Source: Pseudoalteromonas luteoviolacea | GTDB taxonomy: Bacteria; Pseudomonadota; Gammaproteobacteria; Enterobacterales; Alteromonadaceae | Reading direction: 5' to 3' | NCBI RefSeq assembly: GCF_021654285.1 | Contig: NZ_JAKFZS010000025.1 | Coordinates: 20,791-84,790 of the forward strand | Length of the DNA stretch: 64,000 nucleotides | Shown: piece after piece, positions 1-8,165 of the stretch | How the letters are laid out: every line of letters begins with the position of its first letter | Position numbering within the stretch: the stretch's first letter is position 1 | Made by a program: the position numbers and the translations under genes | Notes under the pieces: model-generated | Told to the model about the DNA's origin: nothing | What the model saw: the letters and a program-made list of their open reading frames with translations, nothing else | The model's database searches: none

Positions 1-440
1 TTGGCGACTGGCAAGTAAAACACCGTCGTTTAAAAGATATTTTAAATGGCTCGCAAGAATGGATTGAATTTGATGGCGAATCATCCACAGTGAAAACACT
101 GGGTGGGTTTGGTAATGTCGAAGATAATCATTTACACATGCCAAGTGAGTCAATAAGAGCAAAAGCAGTTCGCTCCTACAACAGTGAGACCAATGAGTGG
201 TCTATTTGGTGGCTTGATGGGCGAAAACCCGGTGCAATGGATACCCCAGTTGTAGGACAGTTCACGGATGGCGTAGGGCGTTTTTATGCTGATGAAACCT
301 ATAATGGTGTGGCTGTTAAGGTCAGATTTGTATGGGACTCAACGAACCCGGATATGCCAACTTGGCAGCAAGCATTTTCTAAAGATGATGGCGAAACATG
401 GGAAGTGAACTGGAAGATGGAATTTACCCGCGTACAGTGA
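1..440 (+). CDS. DUF1579-like protein, C-terminal part (cut by window edge)
   Basis: The reading frame is open from base 3 to the TGA at 438-440, so the gene starts outside the window. A GTG at 90 is an internal codon, not the start: coding sequence continues upstream of it (GDWQVKHRRLKDIL, then EWIEFDG). The pattern of a short beta-rich protein with DWQVKHRRL, EWIEFDG and repeated Trp residues (WSIWWLDG) resembles DUF1579-type proteins, small lipocalin-like proteins of unknown function. The C-terminus GETWEVNWKMEFTR fits that family. No membrane segment or cofactor motif is visible in the part present. The family call is from memory and moderate; the biological role is not known. Confidence 0.6.
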   Translation, partial: GDWQVKHRRLKDILNGSQEWIEFDGESSTVKTLGGFGNVEDNHLHMPSESIRAKAVRSYNSETNEWSIWWLDGRKPGAMDTPVVGQFTDGVGRFYADETYNGVAVKVRFVWDSTNPDMPTWQQAFSKDDGETWEVNWKMEFTRVQ

Positions 441-483
441 TTCACAATCTACTACGTTCTTAACCCTCTAAGCAGATGAAAAG

Positions 484-509
484 GGGAAATAGAGCTAAGT
501 CTATTTCCC
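484..509 (-). terminator. terminator of the His-rich TonB receptor gene
   Basis: A 10-bp perfect stem (GGGAAATAGA / TCTATTTCCC) with a 6-base loop lies between two convergent genes. Read on the minus strand it is followed by CCCTTTTC, a short T-run, just after the receptor stop codon. The plus-strand side lacks a T-run. Confidence 0.6.
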
Positions 510-529
510 TAATTAGCGACCAGATCGCC

Positions 530-2518
530 TTAACCAAACGTGACTCTGACTCCTGCATTGACGGTAAATCCGTCATTGCGAGACCAAATATCAGTTGTCC
601 AGCGTCCACTTTTTGCCTGTTGCGGTAGCAAGAGTGAGTAGTCTTTGGTTTGACGGATATTCAGTAAGTTTTCAGCATTTAAAAACCAACTGACGTTGCC
701 CAGTGTGATTTGGCCCAGCAGTCCAAGGTGCCAATATGGGTCGCTGTTGTCCAGATAGGGATTGTTTTCTAACTTTTGCGTGCCAGTATAATAGGCTTCA
801 AACCCAACTAAATGACTACCATGTTCTTCCCACATGATCACCGCACCAGCGGAGTGTCTTGGTGTCAAAGCAAGAGGTTCGCGACCGAAACCTGCCGATG
901 TCGCTTTACTGGCATCTGTATATAAGTAGCTGGCGGTCAATTTAATGTCATGCCAACGATAACGCAGTAGCAATTCAGTGCCGCGAATTTCACTTTGCCC
1001 AAGCGCGTTCACAATACGTACTGTTTTATCTGAGCGCGTATCTGCACCATCTAGCATTTCAAGCTCTGTGACGTTATCCACATCAGAAGCAAACAAGGTC
1101 ATACTGGCTTCGATGCCATTGAACGTATAACCAATATCAATGGATGCGGTCGTTGCGCGCTCCGCTTCTAAATCTGTCATCGGCGCAAGTCGTGAAAGGC
1201 CCGTATCATCAATGTCTTCGATAAAGGGCGTGGGTGCATAGAATCCTTTGCCGTATGAGCCACGTACCGTCCAATCACTTGGGTTGTAGAGTACGGAGAT
1301 GCGTGGGCTGAATTGCGTGCCATATTCACTGTGCCAATCTGCTCGGGCACTAAGTGACATCGCGACATCTTGGGTGATGTCGTAGTCTAATTGTGAAAAT
1401 AGGCCCGGAACTTCAAATTGGTAGTTAAACTCAGGGTAACTTTCTGATGAAAACTCATCGCTTTGATGCGCAATACCCACAAGCCAAGCTGCATCGTCCG
1501 TATAGCCAGATAAACTCGTTTCAAGCAGGTAGCTTTCATGCGTGTCGTTTTCTAGTACTTGGCCATATTGATGGTCGTGATCTTGATGCATGACAGAACC
1601 TCGGACATTGAGGTTGAGCACGTCGTCTAGTGGTTGCTCAAAGATAAAGCCGCTGTCGAGTCTAGTGGTATCTTGTGCCTGAACATAGGGTTGTCCGTCA
1701 GGCATGAGTGCGCCTTCAAGAGTTCCCGCTGTACGTTGCTCAGTCATGGCACCAAAGGTGGCATATAAGTTTGCTCCACTGTCACTAGACCAATAAAGTC
1801 GAGGCCGCATAGTCGCTCGGTTGTAAGCAGCCATATCTACCCAGCCGTCATTATCAAGGTCTTTTGCTGCTTGATGGTGCGCCCCTGCAGTGATAGATGT
1901 ACTGAGTGCTTCTGTTACTGGCGAAGCGACATAAGCTGTGATGTCTTGACCATCTTTAGAAGTCGCATTAAATAAAACTTCCCCTTCAAATTGGTCTGAG
2001 GGGGTGCGCGATATTAAGTTGATCACGCCACCCAGTGCCGAGCCACCATAGAGCGACGATGCCGACCCTTTGATGATTTCGACGTTGGCCAGATCAGTTG
2101 GTGGGATCTGAAGTAACCCGATTGACGCACTTTGGCCGCCGTATAAAGGTAAGCCGTCGCTTAATAGCTGGGTATAACGGCCGTATAACCCTTGTAATCT
2201 AATATTGGCACTGCCGAGCGCCGGTGATGTATTTTGTACTCTGACTCCCCCTGTTTCGGCGACGAGCATTGAAATGTTGCCCGGCCTCATCAGGGCTTTT
2301 TCTTGCACCTCTTCTGCATTGATAACTTCAGTGCGTGTGGCGGATTCTGTAACGATACGGCCAAGTCTAGATGCAGTAACTTGGATTTTTTCAACCTGAT
2401 TATTGTTATGGTCGTGGTGATGATCGCCATGGCTGTCTTCATGATGATGCTCACCTGCATATGATACAAATGGCAGGAGCATCGCAGAGATGGCGATAGT
2501 AGAATAGGTGTTAAGCAT
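530..2518 (-). CDS. TonB-dependent receptor with His-rich N-terminus (probable metal uptake)
   Basis: Outer-membrane TonB-dependent receptor, 662 residues from the chosen start. ATG 2518 is preferred over the upstream ATG at 2551 because it has an AGAGG ribosome site and begins directly with a signal peptide (MLNTYSTIAISAMLLPFVSYA). The mature N-terminus is strikingly His-rich (GEHHHEDSHGDHHHDHNNN), followed by a TonB-box-like stretch (KIQVTASR) and a plug domain with RLQGLYGRYTQLLSDGLPLYGG and EIIKGSASSLYGGSALGGVINLI. The rest is a beta-barrel ending in an aromatic-type C-terminal strand (VTFG). The His cluster suggests Zn, Cu or Ni binding, as in ZnuD-type receptors. It probably forms an operon with the Cys-rich gene just upstream. 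Receptor identity is firm; the metal is inference. Confidence 0.88.
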   Translation of the reverse strand: MLNTYSTIAISAMLLPFVSYAGEHHHEDSHGDHHHDHNNNQVEKIQVTASRLGRIVTESATRTEVINAEEVQEKALMRPGNISMLVAETGGVRVQNTSPALGSANIRLQGLYGRYTQLLSDGLPLYGGQSASIGLLQIPPTDLANVEIIKGSASSLYGGSALGGVINLISRTPSDQFEGEVLFNATSKDGQDITAYVASPVTEALSTSITAGAHHQAAKDLDNDGWVDMAAYNRATMRPRLYWSSDSGANLYATFGAMTEQRTAGTLEGALMPDGQPYVQAQDTTRLDSGFIFEQPLDDVLNLNVRGSVMHQDHDHQYGQVLENDTHESYLLETSLSGYTDDAAWLVGIAHQSDEFSSESYPEFNYQFEVPGLFSQLDYDITQDVAMSLSARADWHSEYGTQFSPRISVLYNPSDWTVRGSYGKGFYAPTPFIEDIDDTGLSRLAPMTDLEAERATTASIDIGYTFNGIEASMTLFASDVDNVTELEMLDGADTRSDKTVRIVNALGQSEIRGTELLLRYRWHDIKLTASYLYTDASKATSAGFGREPLALTPRHSAGAVIMWEEHGSHLVGFEAYYTGTQKLENNPYLDNSDPYWHLGLLGQITLGNVSWFLNAENLLNIRQTKDYSLLLPQQAKSGRWTTDIWSRNDGFTVNAGVRVTFG

Positions 2519-2608
2519 TTTTACCTCTAAACATGCAAAAGCGATACGCACAATGCGTATAAATAAAATGAATTTTAAAAAATGTGCGAATTACAGGCGC
2601 ACTGATCC

Positions 2609-2983
2609 TTAAGAGGTAAAAATAGGGGGACGAAAGAGTAAATCTTTCATATCAATCGGGTGCTGATGGGCAATAGTATGTGCCAAATGATGGTATTTAG
2701 ATAATGATACGGATTGATTGTCTGGTTTCACATAGGCGAAAGTCATGCAGGCATTTGCTGGACAAATACATTCATCTTCACAGCAGTCAACCTCACAACA
2801 ATCATCTTCACTTTGTGCGTTTTGTTTGGCAGTGCCTAAAGAGTTTGAAGCAGGGGTATGCACATCAGAAACAAGTACTGAATCTTGTTCATAAGACATC
2901 ACGAAATTATAAGCGAGCGACTGGCCAACAAAGGCGACTAACACAGCAGCAATAACAAAGATGTGTGATAAGTGCTTAAGCAT
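2609..2983 (-). CDS. small exported Cys/His-rich protein beside the metal-type TonB receptor
   Basis: A 124-residue protein with an N-terminal hydrophobic signal segment (HIFVIAAVLVAFVGQSLA). Its middle holds a dense cysteine cluster (DDCCEVDCCEDECICPANAC) and its C-terminal part is His-rich (KYHHLAHTIAHQH). Such a cluster on an exported protein suggests periplasmic metal binding. It ends 90 bases before the start of the His-rich TonB receptor on the same strand with no terminator seen between, so the two are probably co-transcribed, with this gene first. I do not recognise a named family. Copper or zinc handling is inferred from composition and context only. Confidence 0.7.
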   Translation of the reverse strand: MLKHLSHIFVIAAVLVAFVGQSLAYNFVMSYEQDSVLVSDVHTPASNSLGTAKQNAQSEDDCCEVDCCEDECICPANACMTFAYVKPDNQSVSLSKYHHLAHTIAHQHPIDMKDLLFRPPIFTS

Positions 2984-3411
2984 ATGATTCTCAGTGACGA
3001 AAGTGAGCGTACTTTAGAATATTTTATCTAGTTTGTGAATAGGTATGCGGTTAATGGATGTTTATTCTTTTGATAAGTCTGGTGTGTAAATGCAACAGCT
3101 TTAGTTCAATTGCGACTACGAGGCTGATTGCATGAAATAACGAGCCTTATACCGTACTGAAATTATTTGATGGGATGTGTTTTACAAAATCATATTGAGA
3201 GAGTTGTGGATATTCAATGTCTTTTAAAAATTCCCGCTTATCAATCTGGAGAGTATCTAATGTATAGAAATAAGATATTTCATTGGTTGTATTTTTCAAT
3301 TAAATAACAGTGATTTTCTATCAACTTATTGTATGGGTATTGTTATTGTCTACTTATTTTTTGTATAAAAAATAAACTATAAAAAGACAGGAAATAAACA
3401 AGGAGAAAACG
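2984..3411. other. intergenic region without a gene
   Basis: AT-rich spacer between the leftward metal-receptor operon and the rightward GG peptide gene. It must carry both promoters. I see no clear Zur- or Fur-type box upstream of the operon, and no RNA gene. Confidence 0.5.
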
Positions 3412-3627
3412 ATGAAGTTCAAGTTTAAAAAAGTGGCCTTAAAAAAATTAACAAAAGATAACAGTATTGATAATCAAGCGACGGTCAATGTTGCTGGTGG
3501 TAGTAGCTATCAGAGCTATGCTTGCCTTACACTAGGAAATAATTGTGGGACGTTACAGGATTGTGCAACGTTACGAGACTGTAGAACACTATCAATTTCA
3601 GGGCAAGATTACTTCTGCGAGTGTTAA
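3412..3627 (+). CDS. double-glycine-leader peptide, Cys-rich (GG peptide A)
   Basis: A 71-residue peptide preceded by an AAGGAG ribosome site. The N-terminal 30 residues form a leader (MKFKFKKVALKKLTKDNS...VNVAGG) of the kind cleaved after Gly-Gly by C39 peptidase-type exporters. The remaining ~41-residue core is rich in Cys, Ser and Thr and contains an imperfect internal repeat (GTLQDCATLRDCRTLS) before a CEC terminus. Four other genes in this window encode peptides with the same leader style (9803, 16959, 38583, 48823). No modification enzyme or C39 exporter is adjacent, so it looks like an orphan precursor served by machinery elsewhere. It could be a bacteriocin, a modified peptide or a signalling peptide. 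Confidence 0.75.
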   Translation: MKFKFKKVALKKLTKDNSIDNQATVNVAGGSSYQSYACLTLGNNCGTLQDCATLRDCRTLSISGQDYFCEC

Positions 3628-3999
3628 AAAATATAAATAAATGTGCCTACATGTTTGTTTAAGCACTGTAGGCGCGACTCTATAAATATCTCATCGTCTT
3701 TTCCTCTTTTAGATAATTACCAACCGCTTAATTTTATCAAGCTTTTAAATGAATAGTTGTATCTATTTAATTCTAAAAATAAATATATTTTGATGAGCTG
3801 TTTTTTGTGCACATCAGTTTTTACGTGTCTAATTTAATGATTTAAAAAAAGGGTTATATTTTTTTCTTAAATTCTAATGTTAACTTTTCTATGTAAAAGC
3901 ATGTTTTTTATTTATTCATTGATGTAGATTGAGCACTTGATGCCTTAATGTTTTTCATTAAGACAAGGAATACCCATAAATAATAATAAAGGATTGATT
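3628..3999. other. intergenic region without a gene
   Basis: AT-rich spacer. Just after the GG peptide stop there is a hairpin-forming pair (GCCTACA ... TGTAGGC, about 3650-3674) that may end its transcript, although no T-run follows. Nothing else is recognisable. Confidence 0.4.
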
Positions 4000-5412
4000 T
4001 TGAAAAATTTCATACTTCTAGTCTCTCTAGTTTTTTCTGGTTGCTTATTAGCTAAGCAGGAACTGTCTAATTCGTTTTTACAGTTATTTAATAAAGGTGA
4101 TAGACATGATGTACAGGAATATTTGTTAAAACACATGTCACAAAACCGTATTCAAACTTATGGTATCGAAGCGCATGTTGGTGCTTTTTTAAATATACAA
4201 AATACGCATGGAAAGCTGACTTTACTTAAAGTGTTATCCGAAGAGAATAACAACGAACGCCTGTTAGTGAAATCAGAAAATCATCAGCTTACTTATACGT
4301 TGATGATTAATCGAGAAGCACAAAACCCTCACGGGATGAACTATTTCTATTTACGTGATACGCCAGCCAAAGAGAAAGCTACAGCGGGACTATCGAACCA
4401 AAAAGTTGCGAGTGAGCTTGCCATCTTGATGGATCGCTTGGGTAACAATGATGCTTTCTCTGGCGTGGTATTGGTTGCAAAAGGAGAAAAGGTTATTTTT
4501 AACCAAGCAGTTGGTTTTGCTAACAGAGAGTGGCGAGTAAAAAACACATTAGATACTCGGTTTGCACTGGGTTCAATAAATAAGATGTTTACGGCATTGG
4601 CTGCTTTAAAGTTAGTTGAGCAAGGTAAATTAAAGTTGGATGATAAACTTGTTGATTATGTTGACCGCAGTTGGTTGCCTGAAGGAGAGGTTGATCAAAT
4701 CACTGTGCGTCACTTGATGACGCATACCTCAGGGCTGGGTAACTTTTTCAACGATGAATTTAATGACAGTAACAAAGAGTTATACCGAGATTTAGAAAGC
4801 TATAAACCACTCATTGCGGGGGCGCCACTGCACTTTTCTCCAGGTTCACGTAACCGCTATAGTAACTCAGGGATGTTGATGCTTGGCCTTGTGATTGAAA
4901 AAGCCAGCGGGTTGTCATACTACGACTTTGTTCAAAAATACATTTACGATCAGGCCAATATGACTGACTCTGGCAGCTTTGAGTTAGACTCAACTACACC
5001 GAAATTAGCAACGGGTTATTTAAAGCGCATGCACAGTGATAATTGGGTGAAAAGTACTTATACTCGCGCTGTAAAAGGTAGTCCTGCTGGTGGTGGATTT
5101 TCGACAAGTAAAGATTTACATCGCTTTGCACTTGCACTGACAAATTATAAATTACTCAGTAAAGAGCTAACCGAGGAAGCTTACAGTGAAAAGTCTGCCT
5201 ACAACTCGGCAAAATGGTATGGCTATGGGTTTTCGGTTGGTGGTCAGCCTGGTAATCGTATTGTTGGTCATGGTGGCGCTTATTTAGGGGTTGATGCACG
5301 TCTTGATATTCATTTGGATACGGGATATGTGGTGGTAATTTTAGCAAATCAATCAGATGTTGTGTCGCCAGTTCGCAGGCAGATTAACGAGCTACTTGAA
5401 AGGGTGGAATAA
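4000..5412 (+). CDS. beta-lactamase-fold serine hydrolase (class C / S12 type), exported
   Basis: A serine hydrolase of the beta-lactamase/esterase/D-Ala-D-Ala peptidase family, about 470 residues. I place the start at TTG 4000: an AAAGGA site sits six bases upstream and the product begins with a signal peptide (MKNFILLVSLVFSGCLLA). TTG 3994 would put the ribosome site against the start. The catalytic motifs are all present: SxxK (SINK, Ser about 192 and Lys about 195), YxN (RYSNSG, about 287-289) and the HGG motif near the C-terminus (GHGGAY). A ~130-residue N-terminal region precedes the catalytic domain, as in several exported members with an unknown accessory domain. The substrate is not predictable; members hydrolyse peptides or esters more often than beta-lactams. 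Confidence 0.85.
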   Translation: MKNFILLVSLVFSGCLLAKQELSNSFLQLFNKGDRHDVQEYLLKHMSQNRIQTYGIEAHVGAFLNIQNTHGKLTLLKVLSEENNNERLLVKSENHQLTYTLMINREAQNPHGMNYFYLRDTPAKEKATAGLSNQKVASELAILMDRLGNNDAFSGVVLVAKGEKVIFNQAVGFANREWRVKNTLDTRFALGSINKMFTALAALKLVEQGKLKLDDKLVDYVDRSWLPEGEVDQITVRHLMTHTSGLGNFFNDEFNDSNKELYRDLESYKPLIAGAPLHFSPGSRNRYSNSGMLMLGLVIEKASGLSYYDFVQKYIYDQANMTDSGSFELDSTTPKLATGYLKRMHSDNWVKSTYTRAVKGSPAGGGFSTSKDLHRFALALTNYKLLSKELTEEAYSEKSAYNSAKWYGYGFSVGGQPGNRIVGHGGAYLGVDARLDIHLDTGYVVVILANQSDVVSPVRRQINELLERVE

Positions 5413-5447
5413 TTTAATTAAAAGTGTCACTAGGGTACTTATAAATT

Positions 5448-5476
5448 AAACCACTTTGAATTCTCAAGGTGGTTTT
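5448..5476 (+). terminator. terminator after the serine hydrolase gene
   Basis: A 12-bp stem (AAACCACTTTGA / TCAAGGTGGTTT, one G-T pair) with a 4-base loop lies 35 bases after the stop codon and is followed by TTTTG. Confidence 0.65.
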
Positions 5477-5862
5477 GCCATTGTTTTTGACTAAAAATGA
5501 GAGTCTTTATGGGTATCTTGCCATTTCCTTAGTTTCCATATTTCTTAAGAAAAGTGCTTCTAATTTAGCTGTAAAAAGTAAAAGTTAGCTGTGAACCTGT
5601 CGAATAATTTACCTATTATTATTACTCGTTAAATATCTTGCTCATAAGCTACTGCTGGAGGGGGGGAGAGGCCGTAAAATGAATGATGTATGTCAGCTAT
5701 AGCTTTATTTAGGTGACTTTATGACGCTGCGTTTACAGCCGATTATTGGCCATAAAGGTTGATATTATCTGTTGTATATGGCTTAAGTATATCAATGTGA
5801 ACACGTTCAAGTGTGAGAGCTTTGTATTTTTCACTGGTTACAGGTTTATTATTCACTTCAAC

Positions 5863-5891
5863 AAACCGAAATACCGCTGTACTTTCGGTTT
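5863..5891 (-). terminator. hairpin downstream of secreted peptide copy 1
   Basis: A 9-bp perfect stem (AAACCGAAA / TTTCGGTTT) lies 12 bases beyond the stop codon of the 5904 gene. It is conserved in the second copy at 6442-6468 although the surrounding sequence has diverged, supporting a functional terminator. No strong T-run follows. Confidence 0.45.
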
Positions 5892-5903
5892 TAATTTCTA
5901 GTT

Positions 5904-6164
5904 TTATACTCTTCCCTTTCCTTCGCAAATAAATACGTTAAAAATAGTTGCTATTGGGTAATAACAAGCTGAATAGATGATCTGAACCCCCGGGTATTTC
6001 GCTTCAAAGTCATTCCTAAACTTAACCATAGCTTCACTCAAAGGGACATAAGTATAGTGTGCTCTATAGAAAACCTCTCTCTCTGATGCTGTGGAAGTTA
6101 ACGATGCAAATAATGTTGTCGCCATAATGGCTGTAATTAATACTGATTTAATTTTAGATAACAT
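5904..6164 (-). CDS. small secreted peptide, copy 1 of a tandem pair
   Basis: An 86-residue protein with a signal peptide (SVLITAIMATTLFASLTSTAS). The mature part is ~58 residues with two cysteines (SACYYP and FICEGKG) and the pattern KFRNDFEAKYPGVQIIYSACYYP. Its neighbour at 6487 has the same architecture (KFRAEFKAKYPGIQITYAYCYYP), and a more distant relative lies at 51314. GGAG stands eight bases before the ATG. I do not recognise the family; the two cysteines could form a disulfide in the periplasm or outside the cell. Function unknown. Confidence 0.7.
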   Translation of the reverse strand: MLSKIKSVLITAIMATTLFASLTSTASEREVFYRAHYTYVPLSEAMVKFRNDFEAKYPGVQIIYSACYYPIATIFNVFICEGKGRV

Positions 6165-6441
6165 ATCTAAGCTCCTCTTATTAATTTAAAGTTGTAAGTC
6201 GCTACGTCTGTTTCATTAGTTAGACAGGTCTAACAGACCGTAAAATAGATGATATATGTACAATGGTAGTGGTGTGGCGTTTCTACTTAGGTAACGTTAT
6301 GATGCTGTACTCACAGTCGATTATTGCCCGTAACGATTAATCTTATTTTGTGTATTTGGCTGCAGTACATCAATAAGGTTACGCACCCAAGTGTGAAATT
6401 CTATATCCTAAAAGGTTTCAGCTTTATTCTTAAATGCAACA

Positions 6442-6468
6442 AACCGAAATACCGCTTTATTTTCGGTT
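6442..6468 (-). terminator. hairpin downstream of secreted peptide copy 2
   Basis: Stem AACCGAAA / TTTCGGTT, 19 bases beyond the stop of the 6487 gene, equivalent to the hairpin behind copy 1. No clear T-run follows. Confidence 0.4.
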
Positions 6469-6486
6469 CTAGATTCTGTTTTTCTA

Positions 6487-6744
6487 CTATCTTATTCCCT
6501 TTCCATTACACATAAAAACAGGCATGCCACCACCTGGGTAATAGCAATATGCATAGGTGATCTGAATACCTGGGTATTTTGCTTTAAATTCAGCTCTGAA
6601 TTTAGCAGTGGCTTCATCTTGAGTCACATATGTGTAGTGCTTTGAGTAATATATATACCTCGCAGATGCTGTGGATGTTAACGATGCAAATAGTGTTGTT
6701 GCCGCAATGGCTGTGATTAAGGCCGATTTTATTTTAGATGACAT
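6487..6744 (-). CDS. small secreted peptide, copy 2 of a tandem pair
   Basis: An 85-residue paralogue of the 5904 product. The signal peptide is nearly identical (SALITAIAATTLFASLTSTASA), followed by KHYTYVTQDEATAKFRAEF and KAKYPGIQITYAYCYYP, ending PVFMCNGKGIR. The ribosome site AAAGGAG precedes the ATG by eight bases, in sequence shared with copy 1. The conserved AKYPG, CYYP and C-x-GKG positions show that both copies were kept under protein-level selection. Function unknown; secretion is inferred from the signal peptide. Confidence 0.7.
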   Translation of the reverse strand: MSSKIKSALITAIAATTLFASLTSTASARYIYYSKHYTYVTQDEATAKFRAEFKAKYPGIQITYAYCYYPGGGMPVFMCNGKGIR

Positions 6745-7149
6745 ATCTAAGCTCCTTTTGCTGTTTGAAAATTAAACAGTATTGTGTCTGTTTTATTTAT
6801 TCAAATGAAATTTATGCATGTAGCATATTTTTATTTCTATATTATGAATTGTGGTATTTTGCATCATCTATTGTCTCAAGCTTTATTTTTATGGGGTTGT
6901 TGGTTTTATTTTATTCCTATTTCTGGTTTTTTAATCTAATTATAACAATAATAACATTCCTTATTATTCTAAATAATGTATTAGTGAAGTTTAAAATACG
7001 TATTTTTGTGAGGGGTTCTAATAATTTTCCCGCTTTTATTTATCTGAAAAAGGTAAAAATGAAAGCTAATTGTAAAAAAAGTGTGTTATCTTTATCTTGT
7101 TGCGCAACATATATACATTTAAAAACTTAAAAGATATATGAGGATAACC
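6745..7149. other. AT-rich intergenic region without a convincing gene
   Basis: A long open frame crosses this stretch on the plus strand, but its product is a low-complexity Phe/Ile/Tyr-rich translation of AT-rich DNA and it has no ribosome site. The region probably carries the divergent promoters of the 6744 and 7150 genes. Confidence 0.5.
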
Positions 7150-8121
7150 ATGAAATTTAAATACGCTGCATTGCTAGGCGTTGTCTCTGCGATTACATTG
7201 TCACCTGCTGCAAATGCCTACCTTTATAAAGATCCGGGCTATGTAGAACGCAATGTGAGAACTATTCAAAAGAATAATGTGATTGGTCAGTCGCACCAAT
7301 ATCGTGATCAGCAGGGCTGGATGTATGTCGATCAGGTTAGTAATGGCGCGACGCAAGGGGCGTATCAGGCGGGAAATTGGATAAAACTACATAACCGTAA
7401 TTTTAAAATGTCCATCGGAGAATTAGAGTTTTCCTTTGATCCAAGCAAGCTAGATTGTACACAAGGCATGAGCTTTAACTTTACTGTTGGCGATGACACG
7501 GTAGCAAGTTTTAAACCAAATTGTGATGACTTACTTAATGCCTCTATCACTTATCCAATCGAATACTATTTCGATTTAATTCCTGAGCCTATCAAACCTA
7601 AGGTTGAGCTACCTCTCGATCCTTTAGGGTTGCTAAAAGTAGGTGTTAAATTTGGCGCAGGTGTTGAAGCCGGTGCGGAGTTTACTGTTGGCGGTGTAAT
7701 TGGCGGTCATGGAAACGAAGAGCCATATGAAGTTGATGGTGTGAGACGTCCAGATTATGTATATGCATCTGTTGAACCTTATGTTGGCGGTCTGGTATCT
7801 AGCTCTGCCTACGGCTCGTTTGGTCACGGTATTTCTGAGGCGGGCGTAAAAGGTAAATTAAATTTACTTAAAGTCAAAGGTAAGGGGTATGTAGAAGCAG
7901 GGATCCGCCGTGTGGTTCAAGATACACAAGTTGTTGAGCAAGGCTTCTTAGAGCTCAAAATTAGCACCAAGCTGACAGGTGGTGATGGCAAAATACAAGC
8001 TTACTGTAAAAAGCTATGGGGCCTGTTGCAATTCAATGTGGATGTTATGAAATGGGATCCACTATATACGCGTGAAACAGTGCTATACGAATATGCAAGC
8101 CCTGTTTGGGAAAATCTATAA
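7150..8121 (+). CDS. exported protein of unknown function, first gene of a pair
   Basis: A 323-residue protein. ATG 7150 is preferred over the codon at 7138 because AGGATAACC stands directly upstream and a clear signal peptide follows (MKFKYAALLGVVSAITLSPAANA). The mature part is rich in beta-forming and Gly-rich stretches (FGAGVEAGAEFTVGGVIGG, GKLNLLKVKGKGYVEAGIRR) and has only a few Cys (LDCTQG, PNCDD, AYCKK). I do not recognise the family. It is followed after a hairpin by the HEAT-repeat-like gene at 8166, and the two probably act together. A role in carrying or surrounding a hydrophobic ligand is conceivable from the beta-rich composition and the partner, but unproven. Confidence 0.7.
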   Translation: MKFKYAALLGVVSAITLSPAANAYLYKDPGYVERNVRTIQKNNVIGQSHQYRDQQGWMYVDQVSNGATQGAYQAGNWIKLHNRNFKMSIGELEFSFDPSKLDCTQGMSFNFTVGDDTVASFKPNCDDLLNASITYPIEYYFDLIPEPIKPKVELPLDPLGLLKVGVKFGAGVEAGAEFTVGGVIGGHGNEEPYEVDGVRRPDYVYASVEPYVGGLVSSSAYGSFGHGISEAGVKGKLNLLKVKGKGYVEAGIRRVVQDTQVVEQGFLELKISTKLTGGDGKIQAYCKKLWGLLQFNVDVMKWDPLYTRETVLYEYASPVWENL

Positions 8122-8131
8122 ACTGTAAAAC

Positions 8132-8154
8132 GTGGTGGCCTAGCCACCACTTTT
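8132..8154 (+). terminator. hairpin with T-run between the 7150 and 8166 genes
   Basis: Perfect 8-bp GC-rich stem (GTGGTGGC / GCCACCAC), 3-base loop, then TTTT, ending 12 bases before the start codon of the 8166 gene. It may be a partial terminator or an RNA-processing site that sets the ratio of the two products. Confidence 0.65.
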
Positions 8155-8165
8155 GAGATGAGTCC

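Larger units (their letters stand above)
5670..6760. repeat. tandem duplication of a ~510-bp unit carrying a small peptide gene
   Basis: Two diverged copies (about 5670-6180 and 6236-6760) share the leftward small-peptide gene, its ribosome site (GGAGCTTAGAT before the ATG), the downstream hairpin and further downstream sequence (e.g. CGATTATTG, CCGTAAAAT). Similarity is visible by eye throughout but incomplete, so the duplication is not recent. Confidence 0.75.

Noticed and set aside
4000..5412. Reading the serine hydrolase as an antibiotic-resistance beta-lactamase
   Set aside because: The motifs fit the broad S12/class C-fold family, and most members with an extra N-terminal region are esterases or peptidases. 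No resistance context or AmpR-type regulator is nearby.
5743..5928. Minus-strand 61-codon frame after the secreted peptide gene
   Set aside because: It overlaps the end of the 5904 gene and spans its downstream hairpin. The matching stretch of the second duplicate has stops, so it is not conserved.
6738..7130. Long plus-strand open frame of 130 codons
   Set aside because: The translation is low-complexity Phe/Ile/Tyr-rich, reflecting AT-rich DNA. It has no ribosome site and overlaps the upstream region of the secreted-peptide gene.
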